A stretch of 64,000 bases of DNA. Source: Thermococcus peptonophilus (GTDB taxonomy: Archaea > Methanobacteriota_B > Thermococci > Thermococcales > Thermococcaceae). Both the position numbers and the translations under genes were made by a program. The stretch covers positions 124,001-188,000 of the forward strand of contig NZ_CP014750.1 of NCBI RefSeq assembly GCF_001592435.1. Reading direction: 5' to 3'. Under the pieces are notes generated by a model, which saw nothing but the letters and a program-made list of their open reading frames with translations, did no database searches and was not told the DNA's origin. Position 1 is the first letter of the stretch. The number at the start of each line of letters is the position of its first letter. Below, one piece after another: positions 44,965 to 53,472 of this stretch.

Positions 44965-46755
44965 TCAGCGTTCGCCCGTCTGCTCCGCGTTTGAGAGCTT
45001 CCCTTCTTGGGTTCCGCTTAGGGGAAGCGAGACTACATCAACCTGGCCGTCTTCGATAAACGCTGTCGTCCTAATTCCAATGGTCCCGTCAGTGTTTAGA
45101 ACCTTGAAGGCGATTACCTTAAGTTCCTTGCCTGTCTGAGGGTCCCTGCCTGTGTAGACTTCGAGGAATACCCTGTCGAGATAGTCCGGTGCGAGTCTTG
45201 TCATGCTTGGGGCTATGGATGCAAACCTCGGCTCGACCTCTCCGAGCTCTGCATTGTTGAGTCCAGGATCGCCGATTATTACTGTTGTTCTGCCCTTGGC
45301 GTCGGTTATGGCGTAAATCATGATCTCGGTGCTAACGTTTTTGGCACTCTCCACCTGGATCGGGATGAACGGCCCGTTTCCAAAGGTGATGTTGACGACC
45401 CTCGTGTCCGGAAGCTCGTCGAAGGGCTTCTCGCCGAACTTGTCCATGAATATCCCGTCGAGGAGGGGGCTTATGGTGCATGAGCACAGCTCACTCGATG
45501 TCTGCATCGAGGCCTTCAAAGAAGGACCAGTTATAGCGCTCTGGAATGCATCGAGTGCTCTCTTTGCGTCCCTGGTCTCAAAGTGAGTGCTCCCTATTGC
45601 CATGTTAAGGTTGACGAGCTGCTCCGCCAGCTGTTTGAGGTCGGCCTTCATCGAGACCACCGTTATTGTGTACTGGCCGGGCATTAGGTAGAGGTCTTCC
45701 ATTGGAGTGGGATCATAGGGCCCGGTGTCGCTGTCTGTGGGTTCGAAGACGAAAGGTGCTATCTGGGCGTTCAAATTGCATATCGCTTGGTCTATGTCAA
45801 GGGGTTCGTCCTGGACGTCCAGGAGCTCAAGGTAGTGGTTGTCTGGGGGTAAGAGTCTGTAACAAAAGCCGTCGTCGGCTATTCCAAGGAGGGTGCTGTT
45901 TATCGGCGGGACAGTATAAACCCCGCTTTCATCTGGAGCTATCTGCATAACCGTCTCGCCCGTGTTGGGATCCACCATCTTTAAAACTCCAAAACCCTCA
46001 GTTGGGACCTTTATCTTCATACCGCTCTTGGCGTAGAGCTTTATTGAAGGATAGACTTGATCAGCTCCAATGATTCTTCCACCCTCGCGGATCGCCCTCA
46101 ATGTGCTTCCGGTTCCGATGTGGTATATCTCGAGGCTCTCCATTCGGTAGCCCCTAACCGCCATCATCTTCTCGACCATCGCCTCGCGGCTCAGCTTTGA
46201 TATCTCGCCGTTTGAAATGTAGAGGAACTCGCCACGCATGCTGTAGAAGTCCGTTATTGGCTCTCCGTTGCTGGCGTTCTCCCAGTAGGCGGTCTCGACG
46301 GCACCAACTCCCACGAGCGACCGCAGGTTCAGGGCCTCGTAGTACTTTAACTCCGCTAAGTTCTGAAGGATGTAAACCCTCTTCTCAACGTCGCTCTCGT
46401 TAGCGGCCATCTCTGAGAGAACCTGGGCAGACTTCTCCCAGTTCCGGATTTCGGGGCTTTTAAGCTCAAGGCCGAGCTTTTCGAGCTTTTCCTTCGCGCC
46501 GGTTATTTCCCTGTCGTAGAGCTCGATTAACCCTTTGAGCTTCTCCTCGTCGGCCTCCCAGTTGGGCTGGGGATTCGTCTCCGTTGGGGTGCTCGTGGTG
46601 GTTTCCTTCGGTGTTGGGGTCGTCGGGCTTGTCGTTTTTCTTGGAGTTGTGCTTGTCCCGGTTATGTTTCCCTGGTCAATGCACCCTGAAATGAACGCGC
46701 CGAGCATTACGACGCTTAAAAGCAGGGCAAAACCTGCAAGTTTTTTCGTTTTCAT
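44965..46755 (-). CDS. Large lipoprotein of unknown function
   Basis: Secreted lipoprotein of 596 residues. The signal peptide ends in lipobox FISGC with Cys25, followed by a Thr/Pro-rich linker (about 30-65) that may be glycosylated. A helical segment (about 70-165) and a long alpha/beta body without recognisable motifs follow. Cysteines near the middle (ELCSCTISP) could form a disulfide or bind metal. It is convergent with the cytochrome b5-like gene across a 14-nt gap. I do not recognise the family; it looks like a Thermococcales surface protein. Confidence 0.72.
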   Translation of the reverse strand: MKTKKLAGFALLLSVVMLGAFISGCIDQGNITGTSTTPRKTTSPTTPTPKETTTSTPTETNPQPNWEADEEKLKGLIELYDREITGAKEKLEKLGLELKSPEIRNWEKSAQVLSEMAANESDVEKRVYILQNLAELKYYEALNLRSLVGVGAVETAYWENASNGEPITDFYSMRGEFLYISNGEISKLSREAMVEKMMAVRGYRMESLEIYHIGTGSTLRAIREGGRIIGADQVYPSIKLYAKSGMKIKVPTEGFGVLKMVDPNTGETVMQIAPDESGVYTVPPINSTLLGIADDGFCYRLLPPDNHYLELLDVQDEPLDIDQAICNLNAQIAPFVFEPTDSDTGPYDPTPMEDLYLMPGQYTITVVSMKADLKQLAEQLVNLNMAIGSTHFETRDAKRALDAFQSAITGPSLKASMQTSSELCSCTISPLLDGIFMDKFGEKPFDELPDTRVVNITFGNGPFIPIQVESAKNVSTEIMIYAITDAKGRTTVIIGDPGLNNAELGEVEPRFASIAPSMTRLAPDYLDRVFLEVYTGRDPQTGKELKVIAFKVLNTDGTIGIRTTAFIEDGQVDVVSLPLSGTQEGKLSNAEQTGER

Positions 46756-46874
46756 TTTTCAAACCTTCATTGAGTCACGAAGCGGCAAAAAATCGAGAAG
46801 AAAACATCAAGTGACCTATAGGGATAGTTAGTCGAGGGGGGTTATTAACACTATCGGTTGCATATTGGAAAGAA

Positions 46875-47426
46875 TTAAGCGTTTTTGCCTCCACCTCTCA
46901 GAGCCACGAGGAGTGTGAACGTCATTACTAGCGCTATCTCGTAGGTCTCTATCAGCGCCACGGATGACCACTCCAGAAAAGTCCCAAATAGGGCGAGCAG
47001 GAATATCAAAACGGAACCGTAGCGGATTTCCCTCTTCTCACTCCCCACACCATAAATCAACGCCCCTAGGAAGAACTGGACGAAGAAGTACGTTGAAACA
47101 AAGACGTGGGGCCTCGTTCCACCGTGGAAGATCCCTATGAGAGCCAGAAATATGGCTGAAATACTGATGTAAGCCCCTCCAACCGTCTGGAGCCTGTTCT
47201 CAGAGGCCAGGATTAGGTAGATGGCAAAGGCGAGAACGAAAAGGGACGTTACTATAAGCCCATAGTTGTAGATCCAGGGTGCGGTTGCTTTCGACGGGTC
47301 TCCAAGGTCGCTGAGGGCGTTGTGGAAGAATGAAAACCACCGGTTCCTGCTTATGCTCCACGCAACGAAGAGCCAGTAGACGATGCCGCTGACGATTCCA
47401 GACCATCTCAGGCCCTCTCTCCACAT
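46875..47426 (-). CDS. DUF998-type membrane protein
   Basis: Integral membrane protein of 183 residues with six helices. FHNALSDLGDP, near residue 36, with the conserved Ser-Asp-Leu-Gly, and GIFHGGTRPHVFVS near 97 are typical of DUF998, whose function is unknown. ATG 47426 follows GGTGGAACGA; the in-frame GTG 47435 overlaps that site. The gene starts 9-10 nt after the SDR gene's stop on the minus strand, so the two are likely co-transcribed. Confidence 0.82.
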   Translation of the reverse strand: MWREGLRWSGIVSGIVYWLFVAWSISRNRWFSFFHNALSDLGDPSKATAPWIYNYGLIVTSLFVLAFAIYLILASENRLQTVGGAYISISAIFLALIGIFHGGTRPHVFVSTYFFVQFFLGALIYGVGSEKREIRYGSVLIFLLALFGTFLEWSSVALIETYEIALVMTFTLLVALRGGGKNA

Positions 47427-47435
47427 TCGTTCCAC

Positions 47436-48128
47436 CTAATATTCCGGTTTTTGATAGACGGAGCGGAGCATGAGCTCCTCGACTCTGACGTCAGATGGGA
47501 GCTTTAGCAGACAGCGTAGGGCCTCGGCAACCTCTTCGGGCTTGAGAAAGCCGTGCTCCTTAGGTTTCCCTGGCCTGCTCCCCGCGAAGTGGGTATCCAC
47601 CGCCCCAGGCCTGAGCTCCAGAAAGCGAACCTCCGGATTCTCCAGCTGGAAGGTCCTAACCAGTGCCCTCGCCGCCCACTTCGTAGCTACGTAGGCCCCT
47701 CCCCTAGGAAAAACCCTGGCGGAAACATCGGAAGTTACTGCCACAACAGTTCCCTTTCTTTTCTTCAGACTCGGGAGAAAGGCCTTCACAGTTCTCCAGA
47801 GACCGAGTGTGTTTACCTGGAGCATCTTCTCAAAGTCCTCGCCCCTAATCTCCTCAAGTCTGCCGAAGTAGCCAACGCCAGCGTTCGCAACAAGCAGGTC
47901 AACTCCTCCGAAGTGCTTAAGGGCCCTTTCGGCAAAATCATCAACACTCTCCGGCCTTGAGACGTCGAGGTAGTGGTAGAAGACCTCTGTTTCCAGCCCC
48001 TCAGCAAGTTTCTTCAGATCCTCGATGCTCCTTGCTCCAAGGGCAAGAGAATAACCTTCATCAGCCAGCATCTCCGCTATTGCCCTGCCTATTCCCTTCG
48101 AGGCACCGGTAACAACTGCCACTTTCAT
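47436..48128 (-). CDS. Short-chain dehydrogenase/reductase (SDR)
   Basis: NAD(P)-dependent oxidoreductase of 230 residues, classical SDR. The cofactor motif TGASKGIGRAIA (T-G-x3-G-x-G) is at residues 8-19, NAGVGY near 85 marks the core, and the active-site Y-x3-K is in GAYVATKWAA with Ser upstream in VTSDVSARV. The substrate is unknown. ATG 48128 is preceded by GGTGGGCAGG. It lies between the permease and the DUF998 gene on the minus strand. Confidence 0.9.
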   Translation of the reverse strand: MKVAVVTGASKGIGRAIAEMLADEGYSLALGARSIEDLKKLAEGLETEVFYHYLDVSRPESVDDFAERALKHFGGVDLLVANAGVGYFGRLEEIRGEDFEKMLQVNTLGLWRTVKAFLPSLKKRKGTVVAVTSDVSARVFPRGGAYVATKWAARALVRTFQLENPEVRFLELRPGAVDTHFAGSRPGKPKEHGFLKPEEVAEALRCLLKLPSDVRVEELMLRSVYQKPEY

Positions 48129-48199
48129 CCTGCCCACCAAGTAAGTTCTATTTGGGCAAACTTCAACGGTTTACCCAATTAAACCTTTGCCCCATCCGT

Positions 48200-49288
48200 T
48201 TAGAGGGCCAGGATCAGAGCAGAGAGAGCGGCAGTTATCATGAGAAAAGGCAGAGAATAGCGGTGGAACTCCCTTATCCCCACGTCCCCTATTCTAACGG
48301 CTATGAGGTTTGCCAGCGAGCCGATTATCAGGCCCGTTCCCCCGATGTTGACCCCGACTGCAAGGGATATCCAGTCCCTCCCACCGAGGAGGAGAACCGT
48401 CGCCGGCACGTTGCTGACTATCTGACTCAGGAGAGCGGATGTAATGAAGAGACCAAGACCGGAGTCGGGAAAAGAAATCCTCGCGGAAGAAAGAACTCGC
48501 GCAATCTCCCCAAAATCTGCAAAGATGAAGGCAAAGGTCAGGAAAAGCGCCCAGTCAAAGCCGAGGAGGACTTCCCTTCCAATCAATAACAGCGCTCCAA
48601 GGGTTATTGGGAAAGTCCAGGGCGCCTTCCCCTCCTGGGCAATGGTCATGTCTGCCGCGAGAAGGAGTATGGCGGCCCAGAGGAGAGATTTGCGAACGCT
48701 TACCGGAGGAAGCTCTCTTTGTTCAATCTCGTCTTTGAAGATGAAGTAAGCAAAGAACAACAGGAGCAGAAGCCAGAGAAAGACAAATGGGAACATACGC
48801 AGGACGAAGGAGTGGAAGGAGATCCCGTAGTAACTCCAGATTATGACGTTCTGCGGGTTTCCGATAGGGGTTAAAGCCGAGCCGACGTTTGCAGCTATAG
48901 CAGAGAGAACGATGAGGCTTCTCAAGTCCTTCCCCGAGATTTGGGACAGAGTAATCACCAAAGGGATGAAAATCAGCATGGCGGTGTCGTTCATTATGAC
49001 TGCCGAAGAGAGCGCCACCGTTGGAAGGAGGATGAAGGCCAGCTTTCTCTCGGAGCCGCCAGATAGAGAGATCAGCCTGCACGAGAGGCGCGTGAAAATT
49101 CCCGACAGTTCAAGCCCCCTTGAGACGAGTATGAGCGACCCTATCAGGGAGAGGCTCCCCCAGTCCACCAAACCGGGCGTTCCCCATAGAAGGGAGCTGT
49201 CCCGAAGAAGGAGGGCTAAGTAGAGGACCACGAGAGCGGAGAGGAACCACTCCCTCTTTAGGAAGTCCCTGACCCCTTCACATGCCAT
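48200..49288 (-). CDS. ArsB/SLC13-type permease
   Basis: Membrane protein of 362 residues with about 10-11 helices, a second member of the ion transporter superfamily in this window. The half-repeat signatures are VIMNDTAMLIFIPLV with VGSALTPIGNPQNVII, and IVSNVPATVLLL with GVNIGGTGLIIGSLANLI. It is shorter than ArsB or NhaD and may be a divergent anion or arsenite carrier. An ArsC-like gene lies 5 kb away but not in the same unit. Its start is 11 nt inside the upstream unknown gene. Confidence 0.82.
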   Translation of the reverse strand: MACEGVRDFLKREWFLSALVVLYLALLLRDSSLLWGTPGLVDWGSLSLIGSLILVSRGLELSGIFTRLSCRLISLSGGSERKLAFILLPTVALSSAVIMNDTAMLIFIPLVITLSQISGKDLRSLIVLSAIAANVGSALTPIGNPQNVIIWSYYGISFHSFVLRMFPFVFLWLLLLLFFAYFIFKDEIEQRELPPVSVRKSLLWAAILLLAADMTIAQEGKAPWTFPITLGALLLIGREVLLGFDWALFLTFAFIFADFGEIARVLSSARISFPDSGLGLFITSALLSQIVSNVPATVLLLGGRDWISLAVGVNIGGTGLIIGSLANLIAVRIGDVGIREFHRYSLPFLMITAALSALILAL

Positions 49289-49730
49289 GACGCCTTATCT
49301 CCTCCGTGAGTCCGTAGTCGGGTGCGATTTCTTTTCCATCCGCTGAGACGCGGACGTGAAGGACTACAAAGCTTCTCCACGCCACCGGAACAACCCAGCA
49401 ATTTTCTGGCTCTCTGAACTCGGCCGCCGGAAGGACCTGGACTTCCTTCAGGATTCTCTCTACTTCCTCTTTGATTCCCTCAACCCTCACCGGTCTTGAA
49501 CTCCCCGGACAGCCCTTGGGAAGCGGTATTTTCCTTTCCGGGTCGTAGTGGAGTCTGTCAACGGCAAAATTCAGGTAGAGAACTGGAACGTCAATCCCGC
49601 CGGGCTTCATGAGAGGCTTTCCCACCCTGAAGAAGGGGAGAACTTCCCTAACCAATTCAACTGCCCTCTCTGCGTTCTCAACCTCAACAACCCTACCGCA
49701 CGGTTGGCCGTGGAGGTGTGGGAGAGACAT
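49278..49730 (-). CDS. Conserved hypothetical protein upstream of permease
   Basis: Soluble protein of 150 residues I do not recognise. It begins MSLPHLHGQPCGRVVEVE and contains a central VPVLYLNFAVDRLHYDPE and a C-terminal VVLHVRVSADGKEI, suggesting a mixed alpha/beta fold. It has three cysteines and several histidines near the N-terminus that could bind metal. It overlaps the permease start by 11 nt. The upstream gap 49731-49845 carries an ACATATACACC TATA-like element on the minus strand. Confidence 0.65.
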   Translation of the reverse strand: MSLPHLHGQPCGRVVEVENAERAVELVREVLPFFRVGKPLMKPGGIDVPVLYLNFAVDRLHYDPERKIPLPKGCPGSSRPVRVEGIKEEVERILKEVQVLPAAEFREPENCWVVPVAWRSFVVLHVRVSADGKEIAPDYGLTEEIRRHGM

Positions 49731-49845
49731 ATTAGTTCACCGGATTGTGTTTGGGAAAAGGGTGTATATGTTTTGTGTTTGGAAACTCAAGGAAGCCAAA
49801 CCAACATCTGGCATCTGTTCAAAAAATGGGAATCAAAAGGAAAAA

Positions 49846-50448
49846 TCAAAGGAGCTCCTTCATTGCCTTGTAGCCGAGTTCGAAGGCCCTCACGTTGGCC
49901 TCCACCGCCTTCTCCGGCACGCTGGCCTTCACGGCCTCAAGCATCGTCTCCTTGTCTATCGGAAAGTCCGGGAGGGCCGTTAGGGCACCAACGAGGACGA
50001 CGTTCTGGGCGAGGGCCGTCCCCGCTTCTTCGGCCAGCTTGATGGCATCTATTTCGTAGAGCTTCGCCCCGGCCTTCTTGATGTTCTCAACTATCTCCTC
50101 GTAGGTCACGTACTTCTCTATTTTGCCCTTCACGAAGTTCTCCGTCTCGTATGGGTGGTGAATGAGGCGCGTGTTGGTTATGACTGTCCCTCCGGGCTTG
50201 AGGAAGTAGACGTAGCGAAGAGCCTCCATTGGCTCGAGCGCTAAAATCACGTCCGCCCCACCGTAGGGAATGAGGGGTGAGAGACCATCTCCTATGCGCT
50301 GGTGCACTATGACCGAACCGCTCCTCTGGGAGAGGCCGTGAAGCTCCCCGCTGACCACGTGGATTCCCTTCCTCGCGCAGGCCTCGCCGACTATGTTGGA
50401 CATGAGCACTATGCCCTGGCCGCCGACGCCGCAGTAGATAACGTTCAT
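49846..50448 (-). CDS. iorB: Indolepyruvate ferredoxin oxidoreductase, beta subunit
   Basis: Gamma-like subunit of 200 residues of the enzyme that oxidatively decarboxylates aryl pyruvates from aromatic amino acids to aryl-acetyl-CoA. The domain begins YCGVGGQGIVLMSNIVG, followed by SQRSGSVIVHQRIG and DVILALEPMEALR, as in the pyruvate:ferredoxin oxidoreductase gamma family. ATG 50448 overlaps the iorA stop by 4 nt. The 39-residue upstream extension of the frame lies within iorA and is not real. Confidence 0.94.
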   Translation of the reverse strand: MNVIYCGVGGQGIVLMSNIVGEACARKGIHVVSGELHGLSQRSGSVIVHQRIGDGLSPLIPYGGADVILALEPMEALRYVYFLKPGGTVITNTRLIHHPYETENFVKGKIEKYVTYEEIVENIKKAGAKLYEIDAIKLAEEAGTALAQNVVLVGALTALPDFPIDKETMLEAVKASVPEKAVEANVRAFELGYKAMKELL

Positions 50449-52448
50449 TGCCCTCCCCTCCTGAGCATTATCTGCTCCAGTTCGCGGTAGTCCTCTATCG
50501 TCACGTGGGGTTTGTCCTCGCCGCCGTAGAGAACCGCCGTCGAGTGGATTGCATTGTGGGGACACAGCTGGGCGCAGACGCCGCAGCCAACGCAGACCTC
50601 CGGAAGAATCTTCGCCTTCAGGTCGGTCTCATCTACCACTATCGCAGGACAGCCGAAGTCCCTTATGCAGTTGTAGGCCCTCTCACAGGCCTCCTTGTCA
50701 ACGAAGTAGGGGACTATCTTTCCTCCAGCGCGTCTGTATTCGCGGAAGTGGTAGAGGGCGCACTCTCCCCTCGATATGACCACGGAGAGGCCGTCGTACT
50801 TCAAAGCCTCTCTGAGCTTGCCTATGTTCTTCCTTGCCTGGAATGAGTCTATGACCACTATCTTTTCCACGCCGAGGCCCCTCAAAACGCTCTCTATGTC
50901 TATGCGCTTCTCGTAGGGGTTCACCTTCTTTGGACTGCCGGGGTGGGCCTGCTGGCCTGTCATGGCCGTGACCGCGTTGTCGAGGATTATGAGGGTCATT
51001 TTCGCGTTGTTGTGGATGGCGTTGACTATTCCGGGCAGAGCGGCGTGGAAGAACGTTGAGTCGCCTACAACGGTAACTACCCTCTCCTGGGCGGAATGTT
51101 GGACACCGTGAGCTATTCCAAGGGAAGCGCCCATCGCTAGGAGGGAATCCGTCCAACCGATGTGCTCCAAAGCCAGCATCGAGTAGCAGCCGATGTCGTT
51201 GGCCAAGTAGTAGTTCTCCGGCCTGCCCATCGCCCTCCTCAGGGCCCAGAAAGTAGCTCTGTGAGGACAGCCGGCGCAGAAGGTGGGCATCCTCGGCGGG
51301 GCGAGCTTTGCAAGCTCCCACATCCTCTTGAAGTGCCCCTCGTAGTCGAAGGGAAGCTCCCTTCCGAGAACCTCGGCGAGAACCTTAATGACTATCGGGA
51401 CGTTGTACTCGAGCATCTCAAGGAAGTGACCGCTCTTCTTGCCGATCATCTCGAGGTCTGGGTTTTTCTCCTTCGCTATTTGCCTCACGAAGCCCTCTAT
51501 GTAAGGGAAGAGCTCCTCAACAACCACGACCCTCTCAAGGCCTTCAATGAAGTCCCCGATGAGCTTCTCGGGGATTGGATTGAGGACGCCGAGCTTGAGG
51601 ACGTAGGCCTCTCTCCCGAGCTTCTGAAGGCTCTCAAGGACGTAGGAGTAGGCGACGCCTGATGTTATGATGCCGATTCCCTTTGCCTCTTCAGGCTTTG
51701 CCACCTTCACTTCCTTGCCGTCGAAGTACTCAACGCGGTTTAGGGCCAAGAACTCTGGATCTTCCTTCATCTTCGCTACCTTTTCCAGAAGCTCGGCCTT
51801 GAACTTCCTCGCGAGCGAACCCACGGTCGCGTAGCTCCTCCTGTTTTCTCTCCACGAGAGCTTATCGAAGGGCGTCCTCTTGAGCTTTCCGACCTTCACA
51901 AGGCCGCTCTGGTGGTTCACCCTCGTGGTCGTCCTCACCAAAACGACGCTGCCGTACTTCTCGCTCAGCCCGAATGCCTTCTTTACCATCTCGTAGGCTT
52001 CCTGTGGGTTGGAGGGTTCGAGCATCGGGAGGTAAGCGGTGTAGCCGAACCACCTGCCGTCCTGCTCCGACTGGGAGGAGTGGGCATATGGGTCGTCGGC
52101 TATTACAACTACCAGCCCACCCTTGACGCCAGTATAAGCGAGCGAGTAGAGGGTGTCTGAGGCGACATTTCCTCCCACGCTCTTCATCGACGTGAATCCC
52201 CTGAGGCCGACGAAAGCGGCTCCAGCAACCGTCTCAAGGGCAACCTTTTCATTGGCGGCTATCTCAACAACGAGGTCGTCGCGATAATGAGAAACCCTGT
52301 CGAAGGTATCCAAGATTTCCGTCTGCGGTGAGCCGGGGTAGAAGGCCGCAACCTTCACGTCCGCCTCCAGGGCGGCCCTGACTATGGCCTCGTTTGTCAG
52401 CATATAGCCCACGTGGGGCTCCTCTTTCAGAACTTCCTTTAGAGACAT
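50445..52448 (-). CDS. iorA: Indolepyruvate ferredoxin oxidoreductase, alpha subunit
   Basis: Catalytic subunit of 667 residues that binds thiamine diphosphate. The N-terminal pyrimidine-binding domain (AAFYPGSPQTEILDT) is followed by the TPP diphosphate region with GDSTFFHAALPGIVNAI and NAVTAMTGQQAHPG, and two C-terminal Fe-S clusters: CVGCGVCAQLCPHNAI for one and CERAYNCIRDFGCP contributing to the other. Together with IorB it feeds electrons to ferredoxin during peptide fermentation. ATG 52448 is the family start; the frame extends to 52520 without a proper site. TATA-like AACCTATATATCC lies upstream. Confidence 0.96.
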   Translation of the reverse strand: MSLKEVLKEEPHVGYMLTNEAIVRAALEADVKVAAFYPGSPQTEILDTFDRVSHYRDDLVVEIAANEKVALETVAGAAFVGLRGFTSMKSVGGNVASDTLYSLAYTGVKGGLVVVIADDPYAHSSQSEQDGRWFGYTAYLPMLEPSNPQEAYEMVKKAFGLSEKYGSVVLVRTTTRVNHQSGLVKVGKLKRTPFDKLSWRENRRSYATVGSLARKFKAELLEKVAKMKEDPEFLALNRVEYFDGKEVKVAKPEEAKGIGIITSGVAYSYVLESLQKLGREAYVLKLGVLNPIPEKLIGDFIEGLERVVVVEELFPYIEGFVRQIAKEKNPDLEMIGKKSGHFLEMLEYNVPIVIKVLAEVLGRELPFDYEGHFKRMWELAKLAPPRMPTFCAGCPHRATFWALRRAMGRPENYYLANDIGCYSMLALEHIGWTDSLLAMGASLGIAHGVQHSAQERVVTVVGDSTFFHAALPGIVNAIHNNAKMTLIILDNAVTAMTGQQAHPGSPKKVNPYEKRIDIESVLRGLGVEKIVVIDSFQARKNIGKLREALKYDGLSVVISRGECALYHFREYRRAGGKIVPYFVDKEACERAYNCIRDFGCPAIVVDETDLKAKILPEVCVGCGVCAQLCPHNAIHSTAVLYGGEDKPHVTIEDYRELEQIMLRRGGQ

Positions 52449-52552
52449 GAAAACACCATAGGGTTTAGGAAGCGAACCTATATATCCCTTTTCTGGACAG
52501 AAAAAGGCAGTGTTAAACATCTATGAGATTGAAAGTGGAAGTGCTTACGACT

Positions 52553-52560
52553 CTGTACAG
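52553..52560. promoter_or_regulatory. CTGTACAG element upstream of the nuclease gene
   Basis: Palindromic octamer within CGACTCTGTACAGCAG, about 25 bp before the nuclease TATA-like TTTTAATT (52584-52591). The same octamer occurs in a longer palindrome upstream of the convergent methylase gene. It may be a shared control site or simply chance. Confidence 0.35.
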
Positions 52561-52626
52561 CAGAAGCAAAGCTCTGCAAAACAGTTTTAATTTGTCCACG
52601 TTTTAGTTTCCTACGGGGTGAAAAGC

Positions 52627-53472
52627 ATGGAAACTAGTGTTTGTCATACTTTGAAGAGCCCTGTTATTAAGAAGTTCTGTGAGTCTATAACTGAATTGGC
52701 CAGATCATCAGGAGGATACTTTGAGCCAATCCAGAACGACTTTCTTGAAGCATATTACCAAATCGTTGAAAAGGCCCGTATTGAGGGCAGGCTTCCAGAG
52801 GGGGAGTATCGGCAGAAAGGCAATGCATTTAGGGATTTTATCAGCGAATTGATCTACGTAAGATCCGAAGGAACCTACCGTCTAACGGATAGGAGGGTTC
52901 CCGGTTATTCTGAGAGAACCCACGACGTTGATCTCGCTTATGTGAGAGATAATACCGTTTTGGTGGCCGGAGAGGTCAAGATGACAGGCAGCCCAAGGCA
53001 TAAAAGGGGAACAGGGATTCAAAAGGAGAGAAAGACGCAGAGCGATTTGGATAAAAGATTAAAAGAAGTCAAGTTCACCGCAGTGGATTTAAAACTTCGC
53101 TACACTCCCGAAGAGGCCATAATACGTGCTGTGAACTCTGAAAATACCATTTCTGAAGTTTCCAACAACAGTTGGTGGATACAGTGGATTCATGATTCCA
53201 TTCCGGGTTTTTATTCATTCTGGGCATCGAGGCTTGCCTCGGGGCGTCTTGATAGTAGAACAGGAAGGAGAGTAGACTTTGATAATCCCGATCTCCTCCT
53301 CGAAAAATTCAGGAATCTCTTAAAATACAACAATGCGGTAGGTCTTTTCATGTTCCGGGAGGAGAATAGCAGATATGTCCCCGTTGAAACTGAGAGAATC
53401 AAAAGGGAAAAGATTTCAATAGACGACGCAGTGAATGATCTCATAAAGTTCCTGGATAAGCATTTGGACTAG
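52627..53472 (+). CDS. Predicted type II restriction endonuclease (PD-(D/E)xK)
   Basis: Protein of 281 residues paired tail-to-tail with a DNA methylase, overlapping it by 4 nt. The nuclease core is THDVDLAYVRDNTVLVAGEV followed by KM: Asp100 or Asp102, then Glu116-x-Lys118, the spacing expected of PD-(D/E)xK enzymes. The N-terminal part has acidic residues (EPIQNDFLEAYY) and the basic loop SPRHKRGTGIQKERK may touch DNA. It has no similarity I can recall to the XhoI family. ATG 52627 follows GGGGTGAAAAGC. The base composition of this gene and the methylase is clearly A/T-richer than the surrounding iorA and suf genes, suggesting acquisition. Confidence 0.8.
   Translation: METSVCHTLKSPVIKKFCESITELARSSGGYFEPIQNDFLEAYYQIVEKARIEGRLPEGEYRQKGNAFRDFISELIYVRSEGTYRLTDRRVPGYSERTHDVDLAYVRDNTVLVAGEVKMTGSPRHKRGTGIQKERKTQSDLDKRLKEVKFTAVDLKLRYTPEEAIIRAVNSENTISEVSNNSWWIQWIHDSIPGFYSFWASRLASGRLDSRTGRRVDFDNPDLLLEKFRNLLKYNNAVGLFMFREENSRYVPVETERIKREKISIDDAVNDLIKFLDKHLD

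Noticed and set aside
52627-53472. Assigning the nuclease as a TliI/XhoI-type enzyme because of the CTCGAG sites
   Set aside because: I cannot see the XhoI family sequence features, so the specificity is left open.
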